Source: Cyprinodon diabolis
Taxonomy: Eukaryota > Chordata > Actinopteri > Cyprinodontiformes > Cyprinodontidae
Assembly (NCBI GenBank): GCA_030533445.1
Contig: CM060069.1
Location: 3,514,216 to 3,578,215, forward strand
Direction of reading: 5' to 3'
DNA length: 64,000 nucleotides
Under the pieces are notes generated by a model that saw only the letters and a list, made by a program, of their open reading frames with translations, did no database searches and was not told where the DNA came from. How positions within the stretch are numbered: position 1 is the stretch's first letter; each line of letters starts with the position of its first letter. Both the position numbers and the translations under genes were made by a program. Below are positions 26,101-38,100 of this stretch, one piece after another.

Positions 26101-29100
26101 ACACCTAACAGTTGCCTTGGTTACCGTGCTCAGACCGTTCTCAGCACGGCTTTAAAGGGCTAGTGTAAATGAAAAGTGTTAAAAAGAAAGAAGCTGAGAG
26201 AGAGCCAGATCAGAACATCTGTTATCAAAATGCTGATTCATAGCAGGTGGTGTGCTGATGCTAAACATGGCCGCCGGTACACGGGGCTCAGTGATCGTCT
26301 GTTTTAAATCCTTTGACTAGCATCTCATTTGGTCTTCCAGCGCTGCTCTGAGTTTTTAGGATCCGAAGAATTATTCTGCAGGTCAGTCAAACATAGCTGC
26401 TTCATTCACGGGGAGTTTTATCTTTGGTGATTAAATATGTCCGCCTCATCTGGTGCAGCAGATGGCACGTGTGCATGCAGGGTTTGGTGCTGAGTTCTTA
26501 TCTCAGGTCTGCAGAGGGACTGCACATGATGCAACTCTTTTCAAACACCTGTTTACTGAGGCCTGCTGCTCTCTATGAGCAGTGGATCCATAATCGGGTC
26601 CTCCTCCGCCTACACTGCCGCCATTTTGAATCCATCAATGACAGCCATCTCCTTGTGACAGAGTGTGACTCAGCATTTTGTCTCCTGCCTGCCATGCTAT
26701 AGGAATCTGATGTCATTGCTGTACAGCAGCAGGTTTCTCCCTCAGCTCTCTAATTGAAATGCTTTTCAGAGATCTTTGCGTTGTCCTGAAGTAAAGCCCG
26801 ATGCAGTCTGTGTGTGACTCCTGTCTCCTGTGTTCTGCTCTGTAGGGCCTTGCCCAGCTGGAGATCCTGTGTAAGCAGCTGTATGAGACCACCGACACCG
26901 CCGTGCGACACCAGGCAGAGAAAGCTCTGGTGGAGTTCACCAACAGCCCCGACTGTCTCAGTAAATGTCAGCTGCTGCTGGAGAGAGGCAGCGTGAGTGT
27001 TCCTGAGATCTACATCTGCAAGGGAACTTCTAATAACCTAGTTCTATGCTTGCCAGTAGGAAGCTTGTAGAAAAAAATAAATGTTTAATGACTGCTAACT
27101 TGGAGTTAGTGCACACACATTGGGATTAATTAATCCCAACACGTGTAATAACCTTTTTCTGGAAAGATAGGGCGTATCTTAGGTCAGCCACAAAGATCAG
27201 CTACTTTCACACATTTCTGCCCTAAATGTCTAAAATCACTTCCAGTTTTTAATCAGTTTTATTCTAATGAAGTTCTTCTATGGAAGAAAATGGCTCTCAT
27301 TTGAATCTTCATTTTACTTCAGTTTTGTTTTAATTCTTATATTTTTGTACCCTCTCCTTTAGAAGTAGGATCATTCTGACCTTCAGGGAAACAGAACCTC
27401 TGTCATTTTTTTCCTGAACGGCTCCAATCACAAATCCACCAATAATATTTGTGTCTCTGCTCTCTTCCCAGTCCTCGTACTCCCAGCTGCTCGCCGCCAC
27501 TTGTTTATCTAAACTGGTTTCTCGGACCAGCAACCCTCTACCCCTAGAGCAACGCATTGATATTCGTAAGTATCATTGTCCTGCGGTTACCTGGATGAGC
27601 AGCAGGGAATGCTGCTCAACTGAGTTTTTGATCCTTAAAATCTTTTAAAAAGTTTAATAAAGAAATAGTGGATAGTAAAAAAAAAAAACCCACAGATTTT
27701 CCTTTTGCAAAGCTCTGCTTCTAATTTAACTTTCTACATTTGGTCATGGTAGAGGGTCAAGTGGTCAGAGCTGCTTGAATTCCTGGATGGGACCCAACTC
27801 ATTGAGGGTGATGGGTTGAATCCAGAAAAAAAAATCATTGGAATTTAATCATAAATTAGAGTTAAAAGCTATACTTAAAAATGATTTTAAGGTCAAAATT
27901 CTGAAGGACTAGGACTGGGCAATTAATTGCATTTGCAAATCACAGAGGTACTCGGTTTTAGTCACGGTACATTTAAGATTTTTAGATTTTTGATTCAACT
28001 TTGTCATTACACTGGTTCAGGTAAAACGCAATGCTGTTTAGGTCTAAATAGCAGCAAGTGCAGGATATTCGATGCTATTACTATAAAATTAATATATAAA
28101 AGTTGGACAGAAGCTTTCAGAATTAAAGTGCAGTGAATGTATATGTAAACAGTTGCTACTGAAAATAAACAGTCAGCAGTGCAAATCAATATTCCAGTCG
28201 AGGTAGGTTGTGTAAGATGAATTTAAACAGTTGTTACTATAGTAACAGTCAGCAGTGCAAGTGAACAGTATAGTATTGCAAATAACAAAATGGAGGCAGG
28301 TTTAAGGAGGGAGAGGAGAGTCTATCAATGTATTAGCAGAGTGGGATCGGTGAGATTAGAGCTCAATAAAGATACGCTCTGGGGGAAAAAACTTCTTTTA
28401 ACGAGGGTAAGACAATAAATGTCTCCTTTAGGTGGCGGTAATGTGATTAAAGTTAGTATGCTGTCACACAGAAGACAACAGAGTTGCAACTAGATAGATC
28501 TATGCAATAGTAGAAGAACTTTTTTATGCAAATGTTGCAGTAAAGTCCTGCAACACTGGATTGTGATCGAGCAGGCTTTGAAGATGATGAAAAAACGGAA
28601 AACCCTGGAGTAAAACTTCCACATGCTTTGCTTTGTGCAAAGGAAAATCGCAATGTTGGTTAAAGAATAACCGCAATTTTGATTTTTGGCAAAATGGTTC
28701 AGTTGCTCCGGCAGTTTTCTTGTGTTTAGCTCCATTATTTGCTGAAGAGCCAGCTTCCCCCAGCATGCTTCCTCCATCCTGTTGCAATGGGAATTAATTT
28801 TCCCACGGTGTTACTTCCTGATGAGGCTCCTTCATACACAGATCTGCCCTACATGATCTGTTAGGCTTACAGGAAAAGTTCGGTCAGCAATGAATAATCA
28901 ATGGATCATTATTTATACCTAACACTATTGTTTTCGCGGAGATTTGATTAATTTAGCGTTAATCAGTGAAAAAATTTAACTAATTTGTCGTCATCACTGA
29001 GTCTGGGAGCGGCCATTTTGGCCCAAATATAGTAACCCCTCCCTCCTGCCATCTTCCAGCAGTGACGTCGCGGTGCGGTAAGCCTAGCGCCATTCTCCCC

Positions 29101-32100
29101 GCTTTACAAGCTAAATCAATGGGAACTATTAGACACATCTGCAATCAACAACAATTATTGAAGATTTCCAGAGGACTTCACCATTGAAATTCACCAGAGC
29201 TATAGTGAAACTGACAATGCCCACGTGCATGGCAGCTGGATGCTGGAATACATCGGGTAAAAGTGAAAAAAAGAGTTATTTCACCTTTCTGATTCCTGAT
29301 CCTCCACGGATGGGTTGGTCGTTGGATCGCCAACTTGAAGAGGGAGGATTTGCCATCGAACTTCTGGCCAGAGAAAAAACCCGTAATATGTAGCCAACAT
29401 TTGGAAGAAGAATGTTTTCAAGATGACTTGGATAATAGCGCGTTGTGACAAACACCAGATACAGCACTGGGACTTGATCAACAGCCGATACCGCACCGTG
29501 ACGTCACAAACCAGTAGGTGGCAGTAGTGTTCTTTGACAAACATGGATGTCTCCAGTAAAACACATTCACATGAAAATGACTCTGAATTAAAAACACTGA
29601 TCATTTATTGAACAGGATGGAATAATTTCATATTTAAAGAACTTTCAGAAGTTTATATCATGAATATGAACAGACTTTTCTTTAAAAGTGGACCTCAGGT
29701 GTCCATGGCTGCGTTCTCCAAAGTTCAGACCTGTAGCCACAGTGGTTCTCTAATGTTCAAAGTCCAGTTTAAAAGAGAAAATGGTGAAGAGAACTGGACC
29801 CTTCTGTCTGTAAGGTGTTACTGCTCCATGATCATTTAAGCTACTGGTATGAGTTCACACTGAAGCAGTAGAGCCATATCTGCAGCTGTACCAGTGAACA
29901 TCCAGCCAAACTAGTAACAACAGCTTCCCAACAATCAGCTTTGTTTGGTTTGTGATCTACAGGGAACTATGTGCTGAACTACCTGGCTACGCGGCCGAAG
30001 CTGGCAGCGTTTGTGACTCAGGCTCTGATCCAGCTGTACGCCCGCATCACCAAACTGGGTTGGTTCGACTGTCAGAAAGACGACTATGTCTTCAGGAACG
30101 TCATCGCCGATGTGACGCGATTTCTCCAGGTGAGCGGCTTGGATCATGTGATGTTAACGGTGCGTTCAGACGGCCACCGCACTTTACCTCTACACATCCT
30201 GGCTCCTCTTCAGAATTTCTGGTTCTTAGAACTTCAGATACTTTGGGTTCCTATGCGGCTGGAAATAGGTGGCGAAGTTCTGGTTTCCCAAACTTTAGCA
30301 AGAATTTTTATGGAAATTTTGAACTCTGCTATTCAGTAAAATAAACAATGAATAATTACACTTTAAAAGAACTTTTGTGACTTTTCTTCAAGGGGGTTGA
30401 AGTTTTATGGTTTTGACTTTACTTTGTTTAACAGTCAAAAACATTGGCAGTTTGGGGGGGATGTGCTTTTTTTTTTATGAACAAGAGTTAATCCATCCAT
30501 CGGATCAAATGTCTCACCAACCGTCCTTTTGTCGGACCGTTTATTTACTTTCCTGTTTTTGTCCTTATTGGGGATTTTTTTCTGAGGGGCTTAACTGACA
30601 AATTAATATGAAATGAAGGGCTGATTTTCTTCTGGAAAAGTGGAAGAAACTGGAATAAAGTCCTGGTAAAAGATAGTTCCATTTAAAAGTCAACTCACTA
30701 TATCCAGCAGGCTACATAAGGTGGAGTCTTTATGAGAATACACACAGTGACACAAATTAGAAATTTATATAATTTATGAATTCCATTCAGTTTATTTCTA
30801 TAGCGCCAAATTCACAACACTTCATCTCAAGGCACTTTACAGTTCAACCAGATCATACAGTCAAATTGAAAACCAGCTGTTTGCATTGACTCTTCAGCAA
30901 TCTCTCACAGTAAGCATGCTTGTAGCGACAGTGGAGAGGAAAAACTCCCTTTAAACAGGAAGAAACCTCCAGCAGAACCGGGCTCAGTGTGAGCGGCCAT
31001 CTGCTGAGGTTGACTGGGGTTCAAGAAGACAGAAGCAGACATAGAAAAAGAAGCATAGATACAAAAGGCAACTGTCAACCAGCTCCACAGGCGGTCCCGT
31101 CCAGGAAACACACAGCCAGGCAGACGAGCTCCGAGCCAGCTCCCATGTCAGAGGATGAAGAGAGCACATCCAGTTAGTCACAGTCAGAGAAACAGGACTA
31201 CACTGGAAAACAGGCCAAGCTCCAACATCTAGAAACAAAGGTGTTGATGGCAGCAGCACAGCTGATATTTCTCTCCAGGATGGAGTCACAGCCAAACAGG
31301 AACAGACCAGATGAAGCTTCTATGAGAAAAAGCAGAGAGAGCAGAATGTTAGAGATTGAACTAACAGATTCTGCAAAGTGGGAGAATAGAGAGAGAATGA
31401 AGCAGATGATGAAATGGGGTCCCTATGTCCTCCAGCAGTCTAAGCCTATAGCAGCATAACTATAGAGATAACCTGAGCCACTCTAACTATAAGCTTTACC
31501 AAAAAGGAAAGTTTTAAGCCTAGCCTTAAAAGTAGACAGGGTGTCTGTCTCACGGACTAAAACCGGCAATTAGATGTTATACAAAAAAGTGGATCTAATA
31601 AATCTAAATGAAAGAATAACTTGGTCACAAAATGTCAGCGTAAGAACAGTGTTGTAACGCTGCGTTTCCACATACAGAACAGCAGCAATGTAGCAGCACA
31701 ATACAGTATAGTAGTCCAGCTCATTCTGGCCACGTAGCGTTCGGAAACAGAAAACACGTTTTCGGGCCTTTGCCGCACCAAGACGATTCCTCAACTTTGT
31801 GTGAATCAGACCGAAGCTTGAGAAAATCAGTTGGGGCCCACGAAGCACAAGATTATAACTGGGTTTGGGCCTGCTTAAGGCTAAATATTCACCAAAAGAA
31901 ACAAATCTTTTCAGTAAAAATTTCTTGTCAAGTTTCCTTCCTGAAGAAACTGGAAGAAACGGTTTCTTCTGGACAGAATAAGCATGGAAGAATCCTTCGG
32001 GGGGGGGGGGGGGGGGGGGGGGGGGACTGCATCTGGAAGAAACTTCCATCCCTGATGACACAAATGATGAACCTTTGTGTGTAAGGACAGGATCAATTAG

Positions 32101-35100
32101 AAGCTAATATAAGGAGCTGTGTGTGTTTCCAGGACAGCGTGGAGCACTGCATTATAGGCGTCACCATTCTATCCCAGCTGACAAACGAGATAAATCAGGT
32201 GAGTTTTTTATTTCAAGCTGCTTCTTCCTGGACCAGTGATTGCAGAGCTTGTTTGAGCCAGCAGTCGCTGCAGTTTCCCCAAATCTTGTTCTTTCCTTTC
32301 TCAGGCCGACACGACGCATCCACTGACCAAACATAGGAAGATCGCTTCATCGTTTAGAGACTCGTCGCTCTTCGACATCTTCACACTTTCCTGCAACCTC
32401 CTCAAACAGGTCAGTCCTGAAGGCCCTTAGTTACCAGGAAAGTTACCCTGATCTTCCCAGCTGAACAATAGGGACAAATAGATCGAGCAGGAACTTGAAA
32501 ATCTGACAATTTTCTAGTCAGTGAACTCACCATAGTTAGGTGTGAACCACAATACATAATTCTTAAGTGTTTGGATCCAGGTCACATTTAACATCACAGT
32601 TTAATGGGCTCACTTTTCATATTGACTAATTAATGATTAACAATCTGCTCATCAGATTCTGGATCTGAAGGCCAGTTCTACTAACCTGACAACAGCCAGA
32701 TGCATGTCTCGCTCCGCCTAGCTCCACTCACATACATCTGGGAACCCGCCATAGGAATTGCCTTTACTGAAGGCTGGGCCTTATCAAAACTCCTTGCATA
32801 TGATTGGATAAGCCACTTGTCTGTCATCTTTATTGACGTGCTATTTCAACCACTCACACCGAAGCTAACTCGTGACGCTGTGAGAGGAGGAGCCATTTGG
32901 TAGATCAAGCTCTTGCCAAATCCGGTCGGGAGAAGGGCGAAAACATCGTTTCCACCAACAAAAGCCTTCAAAGCCGTTCTCTGATGTTCTTTTAATGAAA
33001 CAATATCAGATAGATTGGACAACACAGAAGATATAGCAGCAACAATGCTAACGCCTGCTTCCTCAACCTGGCGGGTTCCCAGATGTATGTGAGTGGAGCT
33101 AGGCGGAGCGAGACATGCATCTGGCTGTTGTCAGGTTACAGTTCTACATGAACAGAGTAAGAAAGTGTTGGTTCTCTTGGTGCTTCACTTCGCTAAAAAG
33201 TAAACCGAAAACGCCTCCAGATACATATAAACATAGAAGAATGTCTCACCCACTGTCCTCTATAGCAGTCAGACGCCCAGAGACCCCCACCCCCCAACAA
33301 ACACCCCCTCTCCAACATCTGTTATTGTACACTGGATCCATCTAATTCTGGTTCTGGATGGAGAGCAGCTTTAGGTTTGATTCTCTTCTGTGCAGAAAAC
33401 CCTTGATTTTATTCAAGCACACAGGAGTCATGGAAAAGCTTAAAGGCCTCATATTATCTGGTGAAGATTCTCAGTCACCCAGGTACAGACATTCCAAAAA
33501 AGGTTAAAACAATCCCCTGGACTTTGTTTCCAAGTTTGAAGACGTTTCACTTATCATCCAGGAAGCTTTTTCAGTTCAAAATGTCAGGAATATAGTTGAG
33601 TTCGATGTTTGACACAGCAGCCCAACAAAGCCTTGTTTTTGTTTAGAAAACATGCTAATTAAAACAGACGAAACGGCTTCTTTGTTAGCCTGCAATGCCC
33701 CATACCTGTCTATGTCTCTGAAAGGGGGTTGTTGAAGGGAATTGTTGGCCTGGATGAATAGGTGAGGTCTTCTGTTCTCCTGTAAAAGGGATGGGGCTGC
33801 GATGATGGCGGGAAGGAATCAACTCAATCGCTGAATTGTAGGATCCTTTACGCCCCTCTCAAACCACCTGTCTTCTTTGTCCAAAATGTGAACATTCTGG
33901 TCCTCCAAAGAATGTCCTTTGTCAATAAAGTGTAGATGTACCACAGATTCTTGTCCAGAGGAGGGCGCTCTTCAGTATTGGGCCATGCGCCTGTGGAGAG
34001 GTTGTTTGGTTTCTCCGATAAAAAGATCAGAGCATTCCTCACTGCATTGAACTGCATACACCACTCTGCTCAGAATAGGTCTGGAGGTTTGGTTTTCAGG
34101 ATGCACTAGTCTCTGTTTAAGGGTCTGTTTGGTTTTAAATGCTCTGGGATTTTGTGTTTGGAGAAAATCCTCATGAGTTTGTAAGAGACTCCAGCAACAA
34201 ATTGGATGGAGATATTTTTGCATTTAATCTTCTCAACGTTCTGTTCTGCTGCGTGTCGTTTGGATTTCCTTCCTGTTTTCTAAAAAATCAAAGCTTTGTT
34301 GGGCTACTGTATAAAACCTCCAACTCAATGTTTTTCTGACATTTTAATTGAATAAGCTTCCTGAATGGGAATCAAAACCTCTTAAAACTTCTAAAACAAA
34401 GTCCAGTGGACTGTTTTTTAACTTTTTTGGAAAGCTTCATATTATCCTACATTTGAAAATAAAAAATATCAATATGGAGGCCCCCAGAGCAGATCAGTTA
34501 GACAGCATGTGGCTGAAATCTCCTCATTCAGTCCTGTTAACAAGGATATGGTAGCAAGTCAGAGTTTGTGAAGATGGTGGCTAGGAGCTAGGAATAAAAC
34601 ATTAGATGAAGTTCAGAGCTTGGCTGATTGGTTACTAAAGACTCTGGCCAGCTTATTTCCCCTGATGACATCATACAGGGAATGCTTTTCAGAGACCAGC
34701 ATTAGCTTACTCTTTAATTACTTTTTAATTTTTTTTTTTAGAGTTGTTGTTTATCCACCCTTTTTTCCTGATGATAACCAGCTGTGTCTGTGCTGGCAAA
34801 ACCAGCTCGGTTTGCACCAAATCAAACATGCTGTCTTTATATATAAAATACATCATATTTAGGATATAAACTTTTAATTACCTCAAAGGATGTTGTGTGT
34901 TTAGGAGAGTTTGTGTTTGTCTGTCTGTGTTCTCGATAACATGAAATTTATTGATTACATTTTTATCAGAGGTGTCCCTCTTGCTAAGGAAGGATCCTTT
35001 AACTTTTGGTGATGATTCAGATCATAATCTGGATAAACTCATTTTTAAAGGAAAAGTCCGGTCAGCAAGGAATAATCAATTCAAAACTAATACGTCTGCG

Positions 35101-38100
35101 GTGATTTAATGAAATTGGCGTAAACCAGTAAAAAGCGCCATTCTACCCGCTTTACAAGCAAAATCAATGGGAACTACTAGACACATCTGCAATCAACAAC
35201 AATTATTGAAGATTTCCAGAGGACTTCACCATTGAAATTCACCAAAGCTATAGTGAAACTGACAATGCCCACGTGCATGGCAGCTGGATGCTGGAATACA
35301 TCGGGTAAAAGTGAAAAAGAAATGAGTTATTTCACCTTTCTGATTCCTGATCCTCCACGGACGGGTTGGTCGTTGGATCGCCAACTTGAAGAGGGAGGAT
35401 TTGCCATCGAACTTCTGGCCAGAGAAAAAACCCGTAATATGTAGCCAACATTTGGAAGAAGAATGTTTTCAAGATGACTTGGATAATAGCGCGTTGTGAC
35501 AAACACCAGATACAGCACTGGGACATGATCAACAGCCGATACCGCACCGTGACCTCACAAACCAGTAGGTGGCAGTAGTGTTCTTTGACAAACATGGATG
35601 CCTCCATTAAAGCACATTCAAATGAGATTACTCTGAATTAAAAACACTGATCGTTTATTGAATAGTATGTAATAATTTCATATATAAAGTACTTTCAGAA
35701 GGTTGAATTCTGAATATGAGCGGACTTTTCCTTTAAAATAATTCTCCAACATTGTGAGATTGGGATACTTGGCGGAACAAGCAGTTCCCCACTAAACCAG
35801 TAGGTGACATCAGTGTATATTGACAGCCTAAGTATCAGAATCAAAAAATCTGCAGGTATTTTACTGAAGACAAAAACACAAGAAAAAGGAACGTTGTTGG
35901 TTGGTTAGCAGGAATTCAAAATTTTTTTAACTGTTCTAAGGAATATTTTTAACAGAGGTGTGCCTCATGCTGAGGAACAGTTTGGTAACATTTGTTAATG
36001 ATCCAGATCATCTATGAATTTTAGCTATAGCTGTAAATCACATTTTTGGGTAAACTTTGCTGCTTGGCAGAGGTTTCATTAGTTCTGCCTTCTAATGAAT
36101 CTGAACTTTCTGTTCTGGTTCCAGGCTTCAGGAAAGAACCTGAACCTGAATGATGAGTCGCAGCACGGCCTGCTGATGCAGCTCCTCAAGCTCAGCTACA
36201 ATTGCCTCAACTTTGACTTCATAGGAACTTCCACAGACGAGTCATCAGATGACCTTTGCACTGTACAGATTCCAACGTCCTGGAGATCAGGTGAGTGAGC
36301 CTGCAGCTCCACTCCTTTATAGGTCACTCGGTGAAAAGACCTCATTTCCTTTGTAACATTAAAAAAATATGGATAATTTGATGGCAAAAATTTATGTCAA
36401 TGTAATAACAAGAAACGCCAACTTACCCGAATATATTAACAAAATTAACAAAAGCGCTTCTATAAAAAAATTCATGAACAACGCTGAGAGTAAAAGAAAT
36501 ACATTTTGTTTTTTTGGTACAGCATATAACATGCTTTCCGCTGGTCTTTAAAAGTCAGTGAATTAAGGCCTTAATTGGCATTAAAATTCATTAAATACAA
36601 TTATCGTGGTATTTAAAATGCTTTTATTAAAAAAATAATAAAGTTTATAAGAACAATTTCGTCAGATATATTATATCAGATAAAACTGGTTCTGGAAAGC
36701 TTCGGGAAAAAAGCTTAAGGCGGAGAAAAAGCTAGAGAATGGGGAAAATGCAAATTTCAACCAAAGTGGCTGGAAAACGAGGAATTTTGGTAAAGATGAT
36801 GAAGGATTTTGCCGTGTTTTTTATATATTCAATTCAATTAAATTTATTTATATAGCACCAATTAACAACACGTCATCTCAAGGCACTTTACAGTTCATAA
36901 CCTTAGAGGCATTAATGCTGATACTGTCACTTAGGCTACATTCACACTGCAGCATGAAGTGACCCAAATCAGATTTTTTTTTTGCCCAGATCTGATCTTT
37001 TCATTGCAGTCTGAACAACACAGATCCGATTTTTTCCAATCCTACCCAGGCCACTTGGCTCTGTGGTCCTGAATCCGATACCAATCTGATCTTTTCAAAT
37101 GCGATCTGCGTCTGAACGGCCAGGTCGCATTCATCCGACCTGAACTCCATTAATACCCGAAAAAGGTCAGTATTATGCGTCTTGTTACGCAGAAGCGGCA
37201 AGAAAAACAACAACCATGGCAGATGATGATGTGGAGAGCATTATTTATGTTTAACCATATAGAAAAGATTGTGTTTTTATGGTTGGAAAAGATCGCTGGA
37301 TGCGCGCCAGCACTGCCATCCATGTTTACTTCCAGGAAAAAAGAGCATGCTGGCCTGTGTGACATCATTGCGTCCTCTACTGCGCATGCCGGACACTTGC
37401 GTTGTATGACTGCAGTTCACACAGGAGATCACATGGAAGTCGCATACATTTGGAAATATTAACAGCAACGCAAAAAAACGGTTTTCTCAAAAAAAAAACG
37501 TAATTGAGCATCAAGGCCTGCAGTATGAACGTAGCCTTACATTATTAGTTTATAAATCTTAATATAATTGTTAACTAGGCTTATTAACTTAACTTTTTTT
37601 ACCTTTATTTCTTGACTTGTTACCTTTTTTTTCAACTTAATTTCCAGTAGGTAATATATCATTCAAGGACTCATCTATTTGGTCAAATGCCAAAATAAGT
37701 AGTACAGCCATGTAGCAGGATCTTTATCGAACAGCTGGATATAGATATTTCGCTTATAGACCTCACTGAGGGACTGGGCAGACGAGCTCTGAGCCAGCTT
37801 CCATGTCAGAGGATGAAGAGAGCACATCCAGTTAGTCACAGTCAGAGAAACAGGACTACACTGAAAAACAGGCCAAGCTCCAACATCTAGAAACAAAGGT
37901 GTTGATGGCAGCAGCACAGCTAATATTTATCTCTAGGAGTAAGGGGTATTCAAGTAATCAATGACGTTAACTTGCTATATAAAGGGTTAAGTCTGTCAGT
38001 TTTAAATCCCATGATCTTATTTAACCGACTAGAACAGCATCTAAACACAACTTTTTTGCATCTTTTGTTTCTCCTGCAGCGTTCCTTGATTCCTCCACCC

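Larger units (their letters stand above)
28871..29681 (+). mobile_element. Kolobok-like element with THAP remnant, copy 1 (intron 3)
   Basis: The ends AGGAAAAGTTCGG and CAGACTTTTCT match the family TIR AGGAAAAGTCCG. TTAA follows the right end (29682-29685); the left target is mutated to TTAC. THAP domain plus TTAA duplication is the Kolobok combination (established for that superfamily). A CTCF-like motif lies at 29511-29526. Confidence 0.72.
35049..35732 (+). mobile_element. Kolobok-like element with THAP remnant, copy 2 (intron 6)
   Basis: AGGAAAAGTCCGG and CGGACTTTTCCT are perfect inverted ends flanked by TTAA on both sides (35045-35048 and 35733-35736). It is shorter than copy 1 at the 5' side but over 90 percent alike by eye. 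A CTCF-like motif lies at 35562-35577. Confidence 0.85.
36314..37986. mobile_element. interrupted piggyBac-like MITE filling intron 7
   Basis: The left end CCTTTATAGGTCAC lies near 36314 and the right end TATATAAAGGG is followed by TTAA (37987-37990). The body matches 24846-25218. It is broken by L2 tail pieces (36829-36898 and 37771-37930) and the Harbinger-like MITE at 36934-37536. Confidence 0.68.

Noticed and set aside
31570..32096. 163-residue minus-strand frame with a polyproline run, and a glycine-run frame on the + strand
   Set aside because: Polyproline/polyglycine come from the 27-G homopolymer. No splice or homology support.
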